Part shown: positions 9,715 to 18,002 of the stretch, in pieces
Layout: each line of letters begins with the position of its first letter
Numbering within the stretch: the first letter of the stretch is position 1
NCBI RefSeq assembly: GCF_001418345.1
Contig: NZ_LIPW01000004.1
Span: 62,001-126,000, forward strand
Origin: Pseudidiomarina woesei
GTDB lineage: Bacteria > Pseudomonadota > Gammaproteobacteria > Enterobacterales > Alteromonadaceae
Direction: 5' to 3'
DNA length: 64,000 nt
Program-made: the position numbers and the translations under genes
The notes under the pieces: model-generated
What the model was told of the DNA's origin: nothing
What the model saw: the letters and a program-made list of their open reading frames with translations, nothing else
Databases searched by the model: none

Positions 9715-10572
9715 TCAGAGTGAGCGCAGCAGTTGGCCTTGGGCACGACCGGTGATGGTACCCGCTTGGCGGAGTTCTTTGGCAAGGTGAGATACGCAAG
9801 AAACGGTGTCACCGTGGTTGTTGGCTTGCGCGAAACAAGCTTTGACGTGATCGGCTATTGAGCAGCCAGCAGCATCAATGCTGTTGGTCACGCCAGAGTC
9901 ATTAGTACCTACCATCACTGTCGCTGTGGTGTCGGAGCCTGGGCAGCTATCGAGATCGTCCAAGACACCATCGCCGTCACTATCCACGCTAGCTTCTTGA
10001 ATGCTAGTTACAGGCCCCTGCAAATAAAGGAGCGAGGTACCAGCGGCAGTTTCCACGCTTGAGGTTAGCGTTGCGTTCACGTACCTAGGGTTACTTATGA
10101 AGCGTGGAAACTCTGCCGTTGATGCCAAAAGCGATTCTCGTGGGCCTTGCAGGTTGAGCTTGGTTTGGCTGTTCATGCCCGCTGCGGTAACACCATTAAG
10201 TGTCCAACTGACAAAGTCTGTGTAACGGCCTTGATCAAAATAAAAAGTATTGGCGAGAGGCGTTAACTCAGCTGCCACAGTAATAGGTTGATTGACAATG
10301 ATGTCGTTGCCTGCTGCGTCTTTTATTGACACCGTAACTTGCTCAATGGCGTCTTTGTATTGGCCCCACGAGCTGGCCGCATAAACCAGCGGCATATTAG
10401 CCTGTTGGCTTACTTCTATTAAATAAGTGGCTTGGTTGAATTCGGTGCGTTCATCTGCTTTCTGACTGTAGCCATAGTTAATGCTGCCGCGCAATTCTAG
10501 TTTGTTTGCTTGTGCCGCTAAGCTTGCTGAAGATAGGGCTAATGCTACCGCGAATGTTATTGTTTTTCTCAT
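9715..10572 (-). CDS. Exported protein with a thrombospondin type 3-like calcium motif
   Basis: About 285 residues. Signal peptide MRKTITFAVALALSSASLAAQA; the body is beta-rich and low in cysteine until residue ~205, where DSDGDGVLDDLDSCPGSD forms a TSP type 3/EF-like calcium-binding repeat, followed by a short Cys-containing tail (CSIADHVKACFAQ...VSCVSHLAKELRQAG). I chose the ATG at 10572 because GAGGAT lies 7 bases before it. I do not recognise the family; likely periplasmic or surface-exposed. It has the same orientation as the DUF1302 gene, 135 bases upstream of it. Confidence 0.6.
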   Translation of the reverse strand: MRKTITFAVALALSSASLAAQANKLELRGSINYGYSQKADERTEFNQATYLIEVSQQANMPLVYAASSWGQYKDAIEQVTVSIKDAAGNDIIVNQPITVAAELTPLANTFYFDQGRYTDFVSWTLNGVTAAGMNSQTKLNLQGPRESLLASTAEFPRFISNPRYVNATLTSSVETAAGTSLLYLQGPVTSIQEASVDSDGDGVLDDLDSCPGSDTTATVMVGTNDSGVTNSIDAAGCSIADHVKACFAQANNHGDTVSCVSHLAKELRQAGTITGRAQGQLLRSL

Positions 10573-10688
10573 GTTCGGTATCCTCACATAAACCGCTTTA
10601 TATGATCATTGACGTATGAGGATGTTATAGCAACGGGTGTAAAAACTGTCCACGCACTTTACTTCGTAAGAAATTTGTAAAGGCAAAG

Positions 10689-10831
10689 GCGATATTAGCT
10701 ATTAGATATCGGATATTGGAAGGGCGAGCGCGATATTGGCTATTGGATATTGGATGGGCGGGCGCGATATTAGCTTTAGGGTAAAGCCCGAAGTTTCGGG
10801 CTAATATCCAATATCTAATAGCTAATATCGC
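10689..10831. repeat. ATATTAG element, compound copy
   Basis: Left arm GCGATATTAGCTATTAG at 10689, a second partial copy at 10730 (GCGATATTGGCTATTGG) and a third GCGATATTAGC at 10763, then an AAAGCCCGAAGTTTCGGG loop and the right arm AATATCTAATAGCTAATATCGC to 10831. It lies 10 bases past the etfA stop. The three nested left arms suggest partial duplication. Confidence 0.8.
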
Positions 10832-10840
10832 TTTTGCTTT

Positions 10841-11770
10841 TTAAAGTTTTTGCTCGAGTTCTGGGAGAACGTCGAACAAATCAGCAACCAAACCATAGTC
10901 TGCAACTTGGAAAATTGGTGCTTCTTCGTCTTTGTTAATCGCCACAATAACTTTAGAGTCTTTCATACCGGCCAAATGCTGAATGGCACCGCTGATACCT
11001 ACCGCAATGTACAGGTCAGGAGCGACAATTTTACCGGTTTGGCCAACTTGCATGTCGTTTGGTACGAAGCCTGCGTCAACCGCGGCACGTGATGCACCAA
11101 CTGCTGCGCCAAGTTTGTCAGCTACTTTTTCAAGCAAATGGAAGTTTTCGCCATTTTGCATACCGCGACCACCTGAAATAACCACGCTTGCAGCGGTTAA
11201 CTCTGGGCGTTCTGACTCGGCAAGTTCTTCGCCAACAAATTCAGCTTTGTCGTTGTTCACAACATTGCTGACTGCGTCAACGCTAGCATTGCCACCTTCG
11301 GCCGCGACCGCGTCAAATGCTGTGGTACGTAACGTGATCACCTTAATGGCGTCTTCTGACTGCACGGTAGCAATGGCGTTACCGGCGTAGATTGGACGCT
11401 TGAAGGTATCTGCGCTTTCTACCGCAATAATGTCTGAAATTTGCGCGACGTCTAACAACGCGGCTACACGCGGCATAAAGTTTTTGCCGGTAGTGGTTGC
11501 TGGGGCCAATACGTGTCCGTAGTCTTTGGCTAAGTCAGCAACGAGTTGGCCGAGGTTTTCTGCCAAAAAGTGACCGTAGGCAGCGTTGTCAGCTAACAAA
11601 ACTTTGCTAACGCCTTCAGCTTTTGCCGCTTCATCGGCAACGGCTTGGCAACCTTCGCCAGCAACTAGAACATGAATGTCGCCGCCGATTTGTTTGGCAG
11701 CAGCTAAGGTTTTTAGTGTTGCCGCGTTTAAGCTGGCATTGTCGTGTTCGGCAATAACGAGAATACTCAT
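10841..11770 (-). CDS. etfA: Electron transfer flavoprotein alpha subunit
   Basis: FAD-binding subunit that passes electrons from acyl-CoA and other dehydrogenases to ETF-quinone oxidoreductase. The C-terminal FAD domain shows GGRGMQ and [20 protein letters not shown] (about 230-255), both diagnostic. 309 residues is normal. It overlaps etfB by four bases (ATGA), so the subunits are translated together. An ATATTAG element follows. Confidence 0.97.
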   Translation of the reverse strand: MSILVIAEHDNASLNAATLKTLAAAKQIGGDIHVLVAGEGCQAVADEAAKAEGVSKVLLADNAAYGHFLAENLGQLVADLAKDYGHVLAPATTTGKNFMPRVAALLDVAQISDIIAVESADTFKRPIYAGNAIATVQSEDAIKVITLRTTAFDAVAAEGGNASVDAVSNVVNNDKAEFVGEELAESERPELTAASVVISGGRGMQNGENFHLLEKVADKLGAAVGASRAAVDAGFVPNDMQVGQTGKIVAPDLYIAVGISGAIQHLAGMKDSKVIVAINKDEEAPIFQVADYGLVADLFDVLPELEQKL

Positions 11771-12516
11771 ATCACTTTTGCCTCATTCTTTAATTTTTCA
11801 ACCAATTCAGCCACATCGGCAACTTTAATGCCGGCACTGCGTTCTGCGGGTGGCTCAACCTTCAATACTTTTACGGTACGCTTAACGCTCACGCCAAGCT
11901 CGTCTGCAGTCATGACGTCAAGCGGCTTTTTCTTCGCTTTCATAATGTTTGGCAATGATGCATAACGCGGCTCGTTCAAGCGTAAGTCGGTGGTTACTAT
12001 TGCTGGCAATTGCAGCTTCACCGTTTGTAGGCCGCCGTCAACTTCACGGGTTACGTTTACACTACCGTCAGCTACGTCAACTTTTGACGCGAAGGTGCCT
12101 TGTGGCATACCAGTTAAGGCGCCAAGCATTTGGCCAGTTTGGTTATTGTCTGAGTCAATGGCTTGCTTGCCCAGAATGACCAACTGCGGTTGTTCTTTTT
12201 CAACCACGCCCTTGAGTAGTTTGGCTACCGCAAGCGAGTCTGGCATATCTTCAGTTTCTACCTGAATGGCGCGATCGGCGCCTAGTGCTAAAGCGGTGCG
12301 TAGCTGTTCTTGCACGGCTTTAGGGCCAATACTCACTACCACGACTTCTTCAGCAATGCCTTTTTCTTTGAGTCGTACTGCTTCCTCGACGGCGATTTCA
12401 CAGAACGGGTTCAGGGCCATTTTAACGTTGGCCAGATCAACGTCTGAATTGTCCGCTTTTACGCGAACCTTCACGTTGTAATCAATGACGCGTTTGACCG
12501 CCACTAATACTTTCAT
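11767..12516 (-). CDS. etfB: Electron transfer flavoprotein beta subunit
   Basis: AMP-binding partner of EtfA. Begins [20 protein letters not shown] and contains the family signature [18 protein letters not shown] (near 120-137) and the recognition-loop region [21 protein letters not shown]. 249 residues as usual. First gene of the etfBA pair; its upstream 140 bases are shared with the divergent sufE-family gene. Confidence 0.97.
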   Translation of the reverse strand: MKVLVAVKRVIDYNVKVRVKADNSDVDLANVKMALNPFCEIAVEEAVRLKEKGIAEEVVVVSIGPKAVQEQLRTALALGADRAIQVETEDMPDSLAVAKLLKGVVEKEQPQLVILGKQAIDSDNNQTGQMLGALTGMPQGTFASKVDVADGSVNVTREVDGGLQTVKLQLPAIVTTDLRLNEPRYASLPNIMKAKKKPLDVMTADELGVSVKRTVKVLKVEPPAERSAGIKVADVAELVEKLKNEAKVI

Positions 12517-12658
12517 GTTGTCGTTCCTGTTGTTTAAAGTTCTGTTCCAATGAATTTGAGACCGAGCAAGATTAACATTTTTCGATGCAAAAATGGTACT
12601 CTTACGGCCGCTTTTATTGATAAACCCGACGAATTTCTAATTTTCATTAAGGAATTTC

Positions 12659-13096
12659 ATGCGCAAATCTGACACATCTTTACCTGACAACAGTTGCTAC
12701 GGCATTTTGGCGGAATCTGATCTGTTAGCGCTGCGCAGCCAACTCGGTTCGCGCGAAAACCGCATGCGTTATTTGGTGCAGCTAGCCAAGCAGGCCGCGG
12801 TAGACCACGAGTTTCGTACACCTGAGCGCGAAGTGTTTGGTTGCGAGGCGCGCGTATGGATGCAAGCTGACTGGCGCGCTGACGCCGTTGCAGGCGAAGC
12901 CTTAAGCTTAACCGTCGACAGCGAATCGCGCGTGGTTCTTGGGCTACTGATGATTATTCGCCAAGCGCTCCATGGCGCGTCACGCGCTCAGGTAGCCGCC
13001 TATTCGCTTGACCAACACTTCGACACGCTGGGGCTTGCCGACTTCGTCACCAGCTCACGCCGCAACGGCCTACGCAACGTTATCGCGAAACTGTAG
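12659..13096 (+). CDS. SufE/CsdE family sulfur acceptor protein
   Basis: 145 residues matching the SufE fold: the acceptor cysteine is Cys62 in FGCEARVWM, followed by the conserved VLGLLMIIRQALHG and LGLADFVTSSRRNGL. SufE proteins take persulfide sulfur from a class II desulfurase (CsdA or SufS). In E. coli csdE follows csdA and faces tcdA; here no csdA precedes it, but tcdA does lie downstream in the convergent orientation, so CsdE is the likelier identity. Its TAG stop opens the REP array at 13093. Confidence 0.85.
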   Translation: MRKSDTSLPDNSCYGILAESDLLALRSQLGSRENRMRYLVQLAKQAAVDHEFRTPEREVFGCEARVWMQADWRADAVAGEALSLTVDSESRVVLGLLMIIRQALHGASRAQVAAYSLDQHFDTLGLADFVTSSRRNGLRNVIAKL

Positions 13097-13345
13097 CCCG
13101 GCGTTCTACGCCGGGACGAGCGCAGCGAGGTTATACCTGTCGCTAAGATATTGCTCAACGTTCTACGCCGGGACGAGCGCAGCGAGGTTATACCTGTCGC
13201 TAAGATATTGCTCAACGTTCTACGCCGGGACGAGCGCAGCGAGGTTATACCTGTCGCTAAGATATTGCTCAACGTTCTACGCCGGGACGAGCGCAGCGAG
13301 GTTATACCCACCACTAAAGTAATGTTCAACGTTCTACGCCGGGTG
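13093..13345. repeat. 57-bp tandem array of REP units (about 4.3 copies)
   Basis: Starts with the GTAG-REP that ends the sufE gene. The segment CGTTCTACGCCGGGACGAGC recurs at 13102, 13159, 13216 and 13273, with a diverged fifth start at 13330, exactly 57 bases apart and nearly identical. Only the first copy keeps the full GTAGCCCGG half; later ones have TTGCTCAA instead. Near-identity implies recent expansion. Confidence 0.95.
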
Positions 13346-13458
13346 GTGCGACGCACCGTGATTGCTCGAGTGCGCAGCACCGCACAACAGAATACGTATT
13401 CTCCCGCTATCCCTATTTTCCATAAAATTGCTAGCATCAACTTCATGGACTTTCGATT

Positions 13459-13513
13459 GGTTTACCTATTGTAAACCACCCTCACCCCTGTTAAAGTTTA
13501 CCAAAAGTGAACC
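13459..13513 (+). promoter_or_regulatory. Twin palindromic operators of higBA
   Basis: GGTTTAC-CTATT-GTAAACC (13459-13477) is a perfect 7-base inverted repeat with a 5-base spacer; AGTTTAC-CAAAA-GTGAACC (13495-13513) is a second copy with the same spacer and two mismatches. Centres are 36 bases apart and the second ends six bases before the higB ATG. Most simply these are binding sites of the HigA-like antitoxin. Confidence 0.7.
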
Positions 13514-13519
13514 AGTAAA

Positions 13520-13831
13520 ATGCATGTAATTTCTCGTAAACCGTTTTCTGATGCCACTAAACGTTTCCCAAACAAGGCGGCGAGCATCGATTTTGTATAT
13601 CGTCTGCTAAGCAAGCACGACTTCGACAGCCCTACGGCAATGAAGAAAGTATTCGTTAGCCTTGATAACTTTAAATACAAGCCGAAACGGTGGGTGATCG
13701 ACATTGGTGGCAATCAATTGCGATTAATTGCTTTCATCGATTTTGTTCATCATAAGGTTTTCGTTAAACACATTTGTGATCATAAAACCTATGACGCGCT
13801 GTGCGAAAGCTACCGCAAGATCAACAAGTGA
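13520..13831 (+). CDS. higB: HigB-family toxin
   Basis: 103-residue protein of the HigB (RelE-like mRNA interferase) family, beginning MHVISRKPFSDATKRFPNKA. The family pattern W-x-I-D-I-x-G-N-x-x-R-L-I is visible (WVIDIGGNQLRLIAFIDF, about 58-75) followed by VFVKHICDHKTYD. Such toxins cut translated mRNA at the ribosome. Toxin precedes antitoxin, the usual HigBA order. The start lies right behind a probable HigA operator. Confidence 0.85.
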   Translation: MHVISRKPFSDATKRFPNKAASIDFVYRLLSKHDFDSPTAMKKVFVSLDNFKYKPKRWVIDIGGNQLRLIAFIDFVHHKVFVKHICDHKTYDALCESYRKINK

Positions 13832-13842
13832 GGGATAAGCTG

Positions 13843-14268
13843 ATGAATTTTGAACGTCATTCGCAAGTTGCCAGTTTAATTACAGAATTAAATCACGCTT
13901 TTCCGCTAGCCCGTGAAATTCGCAATACCCGTGAGCATGCGCAGGCTTTAGAGCAAGTTGAAGACTTGCTTGAAGATTACGAAACCAATTACATTCTAAT
14001 AGAAGCGCTGTCCGCTTCGATAGAACGTTACGAGTCATCTGCTGATGAATTCAGTGCGTTTAACCAACGTCAAACCGACATCGAGCCAGCCGTTGCCACG
14101 TTGCGTTTCTTAATGGAGCAGCACAATCTGAACACCACAGATTTTGAGAACGAAATTGGCAAGAAAAGCCTGGTATCACAAATTTTAAACGGTCATAAAC
14201 AGCTAACGCGCCGCCACATTGAAAACCTAGCGGCACGCTTTGCTATTTCTCCAGCTTTGTTTTTTTAG
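13843..14268 (+). CDS. higA: HigA-family antitoxin
   Basis: 141 residues. A helical N-terminus (toxin-binding region) is followed by a C-terminal helix-turn-helix (about 85-141: TDFENEIGKKSLVSQILNG). I start it at the ATG 11 bases after the toxin stop, with GAGG upstream. It neutralises HigB and should repress the operon through the twin operators. Its stop overlaps the stop of the convergent tcdA by two to four bases, so no terminator separates them. Confidence 0.82.
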   Translation: MNFERHSQVASLITELNHAFPLAREIRNTREHAQALEQVEDLLEDYETNYILIEALSASIERYESSADEFSAFNQRQTDIEPAVATLRFLMEQHNLNTTDFENEIGKKSLVSQILNGHKQLTRRHIENLAARFAISPALFF

Positions 14269-15056
14269 CGCGCGAGCTTTTTCAATAGCAGGGCGACGGC
14301 ATGCATGGCGAAGGTGGCGGTAACCGGCATGGCGGCACCGAAACCCGTGGCGCAGTTCATGCGCATGCTGCCGGCGCCTGGCTTGGCATGTGACCATTCG
14401 CCGTCTGCGGTTGGGTAACGTAGCTGCTCGGTGGAGTACACCGCAGTGACGCCAAACGAGCGCTTCGGGTTTTTCGAAAAGTTATAATCACGGCGCAGCA
14501 TAGAGCGCACTTTGGCGAGCAACGGGTCTTGCGTGGCTTTGGCTAAATCAGCTGATGCCACTTGGCTTGGGTCAATTTGCCCACCGGCACCACCGCAGGT
14601 AACTAGCGGCAACTTACGCCGTTTGCACCAAGCAATTAGTGCGGCTTTCACGCTCACACTATCAATGGCGTCTAACACGGCAGTGACTGGCGTGCCGCTG
14701 TCGCCCGATCCTAAATATTCATTAAGATTATCTGCCGACAAAAAGTCATCAATCACCCGCACTTGGCAGTCCGGGTTGATGTCGCGCACGCGTGCTGCTA
14801 ACACTTCGGTTTTCAGCTGCCCGACCGTGCTCGTCAACGCCGGTAGCTGGCGATTCATGTTGGTGACGCATACATCGTCAAGGTCAATGAGCGTTAACGC
14901 GCCGATGCCTGAGCGCGCAAGCGCTTCAACCGCCCACGAACCAACGCCACCTAAGCCAATAACGGCCACATGATGTTGGGAGAATTGGTTTGCCGCGGCG
15001 TGGCCATATACCCGCTCGACACCCGAAAAGCGCTGATTATTTTTTTCTGTCGTCAT
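14265..15056 (-). CDS. tcdA: tRNA threonylcarbamoyladenosine dehydratase TcdA (CsdL)
   Basis: E1-like enzyme that uses ATP to cyclise t6A37 to ct6A in ANN-decoding tRNAs. The nucleotide loop GLGGVGSWAVEAL starts at 34, DLDDVCVTNMNRQ near 58-70 is the adenylation motif, and LVTCGGAGGQIDP is the second family signature. 263 residues (E. coli 268). In E. coli it faces csdE; here higBA has been inserted into that junction. Confidence 0.95.
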   Translation of the reverse strand: MTTEKNNQRFSGVERVYGHAAANQFSQHHVAVIGLGGVGSWAVEALARSGIGALTLIDLDDVCVTNMNRQLPALTSTVGQLKTEVLAARVRDINPDCQVRVIDDFLSADNLNEYLGSGDSGTPVTAVLDAIDSVSVKAALIAWCKRRKLPLVTCGGAGGQIDPSQVASADLAKATQDPLLAKVRSMLRRDYNFSKNPKRSFGVTAVYSTEQLRYPTADGEWSHAKPGAGSMRMNCATGFGAAMPVTATFAMHAVALLLKKLAR

Positions 15057-15095
15057 GGGGCGAATTTTACCACGCTCTTTGACACTTGTGATCAG

Positions 15096-15428
15096 CTAAC
15101 TGCCGGTAATTAGAAAATCGAGCGCATTGAGCAGAACAAACTGCTGGTCTTTCAATGAAACCACTGGCACTTGATTGGCCGGCAATGGAATACTAGCAAG
15201 CTGATGCGTCATCACCACGAACTCTTCGTTACTGTCATACGCCCTTATCCCACGCACAACAGGACACAATGCTTGTATCGGCGCGCCATTAAAACTTTGC
15301 TTAAGAACAAGAGGCGCTACAACGCGTGTATTCAAGTCGTGCATTAGATCATTTTGCAAGTCGACAAAGAATGGATAGGCTTCTCGAGTATCGGCATCCA
15401 AATTCTCATACACATCAAACTGTGCCAT
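15096..15428 (-). CDS. ccdB: CcdB-family toxin
   Basis: 110 residues of the CcdB gyrase-poison family: MAQFDVYEN start, PFFVDLQNDL, the TRVVAPLV strand and a C-terminal LLNALDFL helix. F-plasmid CcdB needs its last Trp-Gly-Ile to poison gyrase; this protein ends Thr-Gly-Ser, so activity may be altered. Its ATG overlaps the antitoxin's stop (TAATG). Confidence 0.88.
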   Translation of the reverse strand: MAQFDVYENLDADTREAYPFFVDLQNDLMHDLNTRVVAPLVLKQSFNGAPIQALCPVVRGIRAYDSNEEFVVMTHQLASIPLPANQVPVVSLKDQQFVLLNALDFLITGS

Positions 15429-15661
15429 TAGAACACCCGATGCTTCGCGGCAAACAAACCATGTTCGGTAACATAGCTATTCGCTTCTTGAATAGCCTGC
15501 TTATTTTCCTGCTGCCAACGTTGCTGTTTTTGCTTACGTACTTCTTCGACTAGCGCCGCCTCAAATGTTGCCGACAAATTAATCTTCAACGCTTTAGCTT
15601 CTTGCAACAAGGGTTCGCTAACACTCAAGTTGGTCGCTTTTTTAGGTGCTTGATAGTTCAT
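15428..15661 (-). CDS. ccdA: CcdA-family antitoxin
   Basis: 77-residue protein with an N-terminal ribbon-helix-helix (ATNLSVSEPLLQEAKALKIN) and a C-terminal toxin-wrapping tail rich in charged residues (WQQENKQAIQEANSYVTEHGLFA), the typical CcdA layout. Upstream lie three ATGCGCAT palindromes that probably are its operator. Confidence 0.9.
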   Translation of the reverse strand: MNYQAPKKATNLSVSEPLLQEAKALKINLSATFEAALVEEVRKQKQQRWQQENKQAIQEANSYVTEHGLFAAKHRVF

Positions 15662-15745
15662 TGCTATGCCCCTCTAATTCATGACAGTAGGTGTGGTGGT
15701 CGGCTTGAACTTTGAGTCAATGACATTGATTGCCAGCAGCCCTTT

Positions 15746-15779
15746 ATGCGCATTAGCTATGCGCATTAGCTATGCGCAT
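15746..15779 (-). promoter_or_regulatory. Three 13-base-spaced ATGCGCAT palindromes (ccdAB operator)
   Basis: The self-complementary octamer ATGCGCAT occurs at 15746, 15759 and 15772, each pair joined by TAGCT. The spacing is a little more than one helical turn. It lies 85-118 bases before ccdA, where CcdA/CcdB complexes would be expected to bind cooperatively. Confidence 0.65.
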
Positions 15780-15889
15780 AAAACTTATACATAAATGTAG
15801 TCGTGATTCAGAGTTTGCGCAACGAATTTTTGATGCCGATTACTGAAAAACCGGCACCAACTAATGTTTCGAGATACTCACACCGAGCC

Positions 15890-17218
15890 CTATAAGTCGA
15901 GCCGTTGATGCCGCGCTATCAACTCAGCAAGCGACTGCGGCACGTCGTGTTGTTTGGCAAGAACCGGCCAGCGGCTGACCGCCTCAATGGTTTCATCAAT
16001 CATGGCATCAAGTTTGCGCCGACTAAACAGTGGGCTGACTGGTTCTAAACTGTAAATATCGGCGCGGGTGAAGTTTTCGCGCTTGCCGTTTAGTTGCATC
16101 CAATGTTGGTTCACCCATTTGCTGTCGGGTTTATAGCTAAAGGCAACATCATAGGCCGGAGCTAGCTGCCAGCGGCTATTGCGATATTGAAAAGCAAAGT
16201 TTTTCGCGTGATCGTCGTGATTGCGCGCCACTAAATTAAATATCATGCGGCGCATCAATTGTTCAGCTTCAGGGGCGGTTAAACGTAACTTCCGAGCCAC
16301 CGCAAAGAGTTCGCTGTACGAGAAGCTCCCCGGTTGTTTGTAGTCTACGTGGGCAATACCGTTGAGCGTTTGCGTATGTATTTTGCTGTTTCCAATGCGA
16401 TCAAAACGCTGCGTAAGAAAATGTCTACGGTTACCTTCAGGCAATAAATGGCAAGGCATCATGTCAATGCCGCAAGCACTCGCCATTAAATAGTACACAT
16501 ACTCCATGGCCCCATAGCCTTGGGGGTCACCGAAGGTTTCATGGCCGCTGCCGCTTTCTTTTACCCCGTCAAACTTCATCAAGTAATGGGTAAAGCCTTC
16601 AGGCGCGTCGGTTTGACCTGAACGCACCTGTGAAAAGTCATGGTTAAAAGCCAGCACCGCTTTGGGCCGGGCACCGCCGGCACTGGTTCCCACCGACAAC
16701 AACGCCAGCATGGCTTCGCGGTCAATATCACCGTTACTTGGCAGGTTTTGCTGAAACTGCGCGCGGTGATCAAGCACCTCTTGGGCAATTTCAGTCAGCT
16801 GAGCAATGTCTACTTGCTGCAGCGCTTCAAAACCACGCACTTTGGTGGCGGGCCGATATTCCAATGCGCCCATGCCGCGCCTACCTGTGTATTGCAGGCG
16901 TTGCAGTGGGGTAATCTCGCTTGGCTGCTTACCACGGTTTGCCACCCAAGCATTGAGCACTGCATTGCCGAAGTCATCAGGCAGTGAATCAGCCACTAGG
17001 CCAGGAAGCCCATGAAAGGTGCTGTTATTAAGCTGCGGGAAGCTGAAAATTTGTTTAGCATTCGTGGTTGGTAGCGGCATGGTTAATGGCGCTAATTCAA
17101 GGCCGCTGCGAATAAATTCCGGCGTGTACTCAAATGCACCAAAGCCTTGGTCACTGTCAAAGCTTAATGCACCAACTTCGTGCTCGTGATACCAAACGCT
17201 GACAACTTCCATCACCAT
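15890..17218 (-). CDS. HipA-family serine/threonine kinase toxin
   Basis: 442 residues, HipA fold with all kinase features: N-subdomain 1, the GTSAGGARPK phosphate loop (177-186), Lys215 in YLMKFDG, the catalytic loop RNHDDHAKN (332-340) and the metal Asp357 in AYDVAFS. E. coli HipA (440 residues) phosphorylates glutamyl-tRNA synthetase and causes persistence; the target here is unknown. It overlaps the upstream HTH gene by seven bases. Intact active site, so presumably functional. Confidence 0.9.
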   Translation of the reverse strand: MVMEVVSVWYHEHEVGALSFDSDQGFGAFEYTPEFIRSGLELAPLTMPLPTTNAKQIFSFPQLNNSTFHGLPGLVADSLPDDFGNAVLNAWVANRGKQPSEITPLQRLQYTGRRGMGALEYRPATKVRGFEALQQVDIAQLTEIAQEVLDHRAQFQQNLPSNGDIDREAMLALLSVGTSAGGARPKAVLAFNHDFSQVRSGQTDAPEGFTHYLMKFDGVKESGSGHETFGDPQGYGAMEYVYYLMASACGIDMMPCHLLPEGNRRHFLTQRFDRIGNSKIHTQTLNGIAHVDYKQPGSFSYSELFAVARKLRLTAPEAEQLMRRMIFNLVARNHDDHAKNFAFQYRNSRWQLAPAYDVAFSYKPDSKWVNQHWMQLNGKRENFTRADIYSLEPVSPLFSRRKLDAMIDETIEAVSRWPVLAKQHDVPQSLAELIARHQRLDL

Positions 17219-17562
17219 GATGGCTCACCTTCGTCGGTTTTACCGCTTGGTTGGCTGCTACTTGCACGACGACCGCTTGCCCGCTCGCGCTTTTTGCCTT
17301 GCAACTTTTGCAGCTGTATTGGCGAAATTTGTGGTTTGGGAATGAAATTATTCAGCTGCTCGGCGAGCCCTAGCGCCAACAATAGCGCAGCGAAGTTTTC
17401 CAGCTGCACTTGACCTTTTTCAGCGCTAAGCACAATTTTACGGCTGACGCCGGCGCGCTTGGCCAGCTCAGCTTGGGTAATATTGGCATTCAGCCTAGCT
17501 TGCTTGAGACGTTGGCCGAGTTCTTCGGCAAGCGCGGCTGGTGATAAGTGGCTTAGTTGCAT
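17212..17562 (-). CDS. HipB-like XRE antitoxin/repressor
   Basis: 116 residues with a Cro/CI helix-turn-helix at about 12-65 (LKQARLNANITQAELAKRAG, then SRKIVLSAEKGQ), followed by a long basic, low-complexity tail (KKRERASGRRASSSQPSGK). It probably represses the operon and neutralises the HipA kinase. The ribosome site is weak, and the sequence upstream is REP-derived up to about 17720. Confidence 0.85.
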   Translation of the reverse strand: MQLSHLSPAALAEELGQRLKQARLNANITQAELAKRAGVSRKIVLSAEKGQVQLENFAALLLALGLAEQLNNFIPKPQISPIQLQKLQGKKRERASGRRASSSQPSGKTDEGEPSW

Positions 17563-17720
17563 TATTCGTCCGCTTCGCTGTTCGTGGTTCGTGCGCTGCG
17601 CTGCTCGTCCGCTTCGCTGTTGGTAGCCCGGCGTTATACGCCGGGTAGCGCGTAGCGCTGTTGGTGGTTCGTGGTTCGTAGCCCGGCGTTATACGCCGGG
17701 TAGCGCGTAGCGCTGTTATT
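17563..17720. repeat. Two REP copies and GTTCGTG repeats upstream of hipB
   Basis: Direct GTAG-REPs at about 17623 and 17678, each followed by TAGCGCGTAGCGCTGTT, plus repeated CGCTTCGCTGTT and GGTTCGTGGTTCGTAG stretches from 17573. This puts about 140 bases of repeat between any upstream promoter and hipB. Confidence 0.85.
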
Positions 17721-17960
17721 GTCGAACATTAGCCAACACTTGCACAGCTCAAGACCATTAAAGTTCCATATATTTAACTTTAAGAACATTAAGAGTATTA
17801 AAGTTCCTAATTTTGTACTTTATAGGAGTTTAGCTTTAAATTATTAAATAGCAAGAAAATACACAATGTTACCCAAAAAGAACTTTATACCTATAAAAAG
17901 ATTATAATGTTACATAAACGGAACATTAACAAAATGAGAGTAATGGCTGGGTACTAACCA
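17721..17960. other. AT-rich intergenic stretch with GTTC half-sites
   Basis: About 240 bases with much lower GC than the surroundings and no credible gene. ATTAAAGTTCC occurs twice (17757, 17797); related inverted forms are GAACTTTA at 17880 and GGAACATTA near 17920. It may hold the hipBA promoter and operators, but I could not place a convincing -35/-10 pair. Confidence 0.5.
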
Positions 17961-18002
17961 TTAACGGCGCTGCGCGCCACCCGGCGTATAACGCCGGGCT
18001 AC
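17961..18002. repeat. Inverted single REP at the thyA stop
   Basis: ACGGCGCTGCGCGCCACCCG... ending in GGGCTAC at 18002; the CTA gives the thyA TAG stop. It is the right half of a BIME whose left half is at 17623-17720, with the AT-rich stretch between them. Confidence 0.85.

Noticed and set aside
13093-13345. Possible CRISPR array
   Set aside because: The whole 57-base unit repeats without unique spacers, and no cas genes are present.
13000-13474. Long open frames on both strands through the 57-bp array
   Set aside because: The period is a multiple of three, so frames stay open by repetition; the translations are tandem copies of the REP and have no ribosome site.
17721-17960. A small gene or ncRNA in the AT-rich stretch
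   Set aside because: No frame with a ribosome site and no terminator hairpin found; only repeated half-sites.
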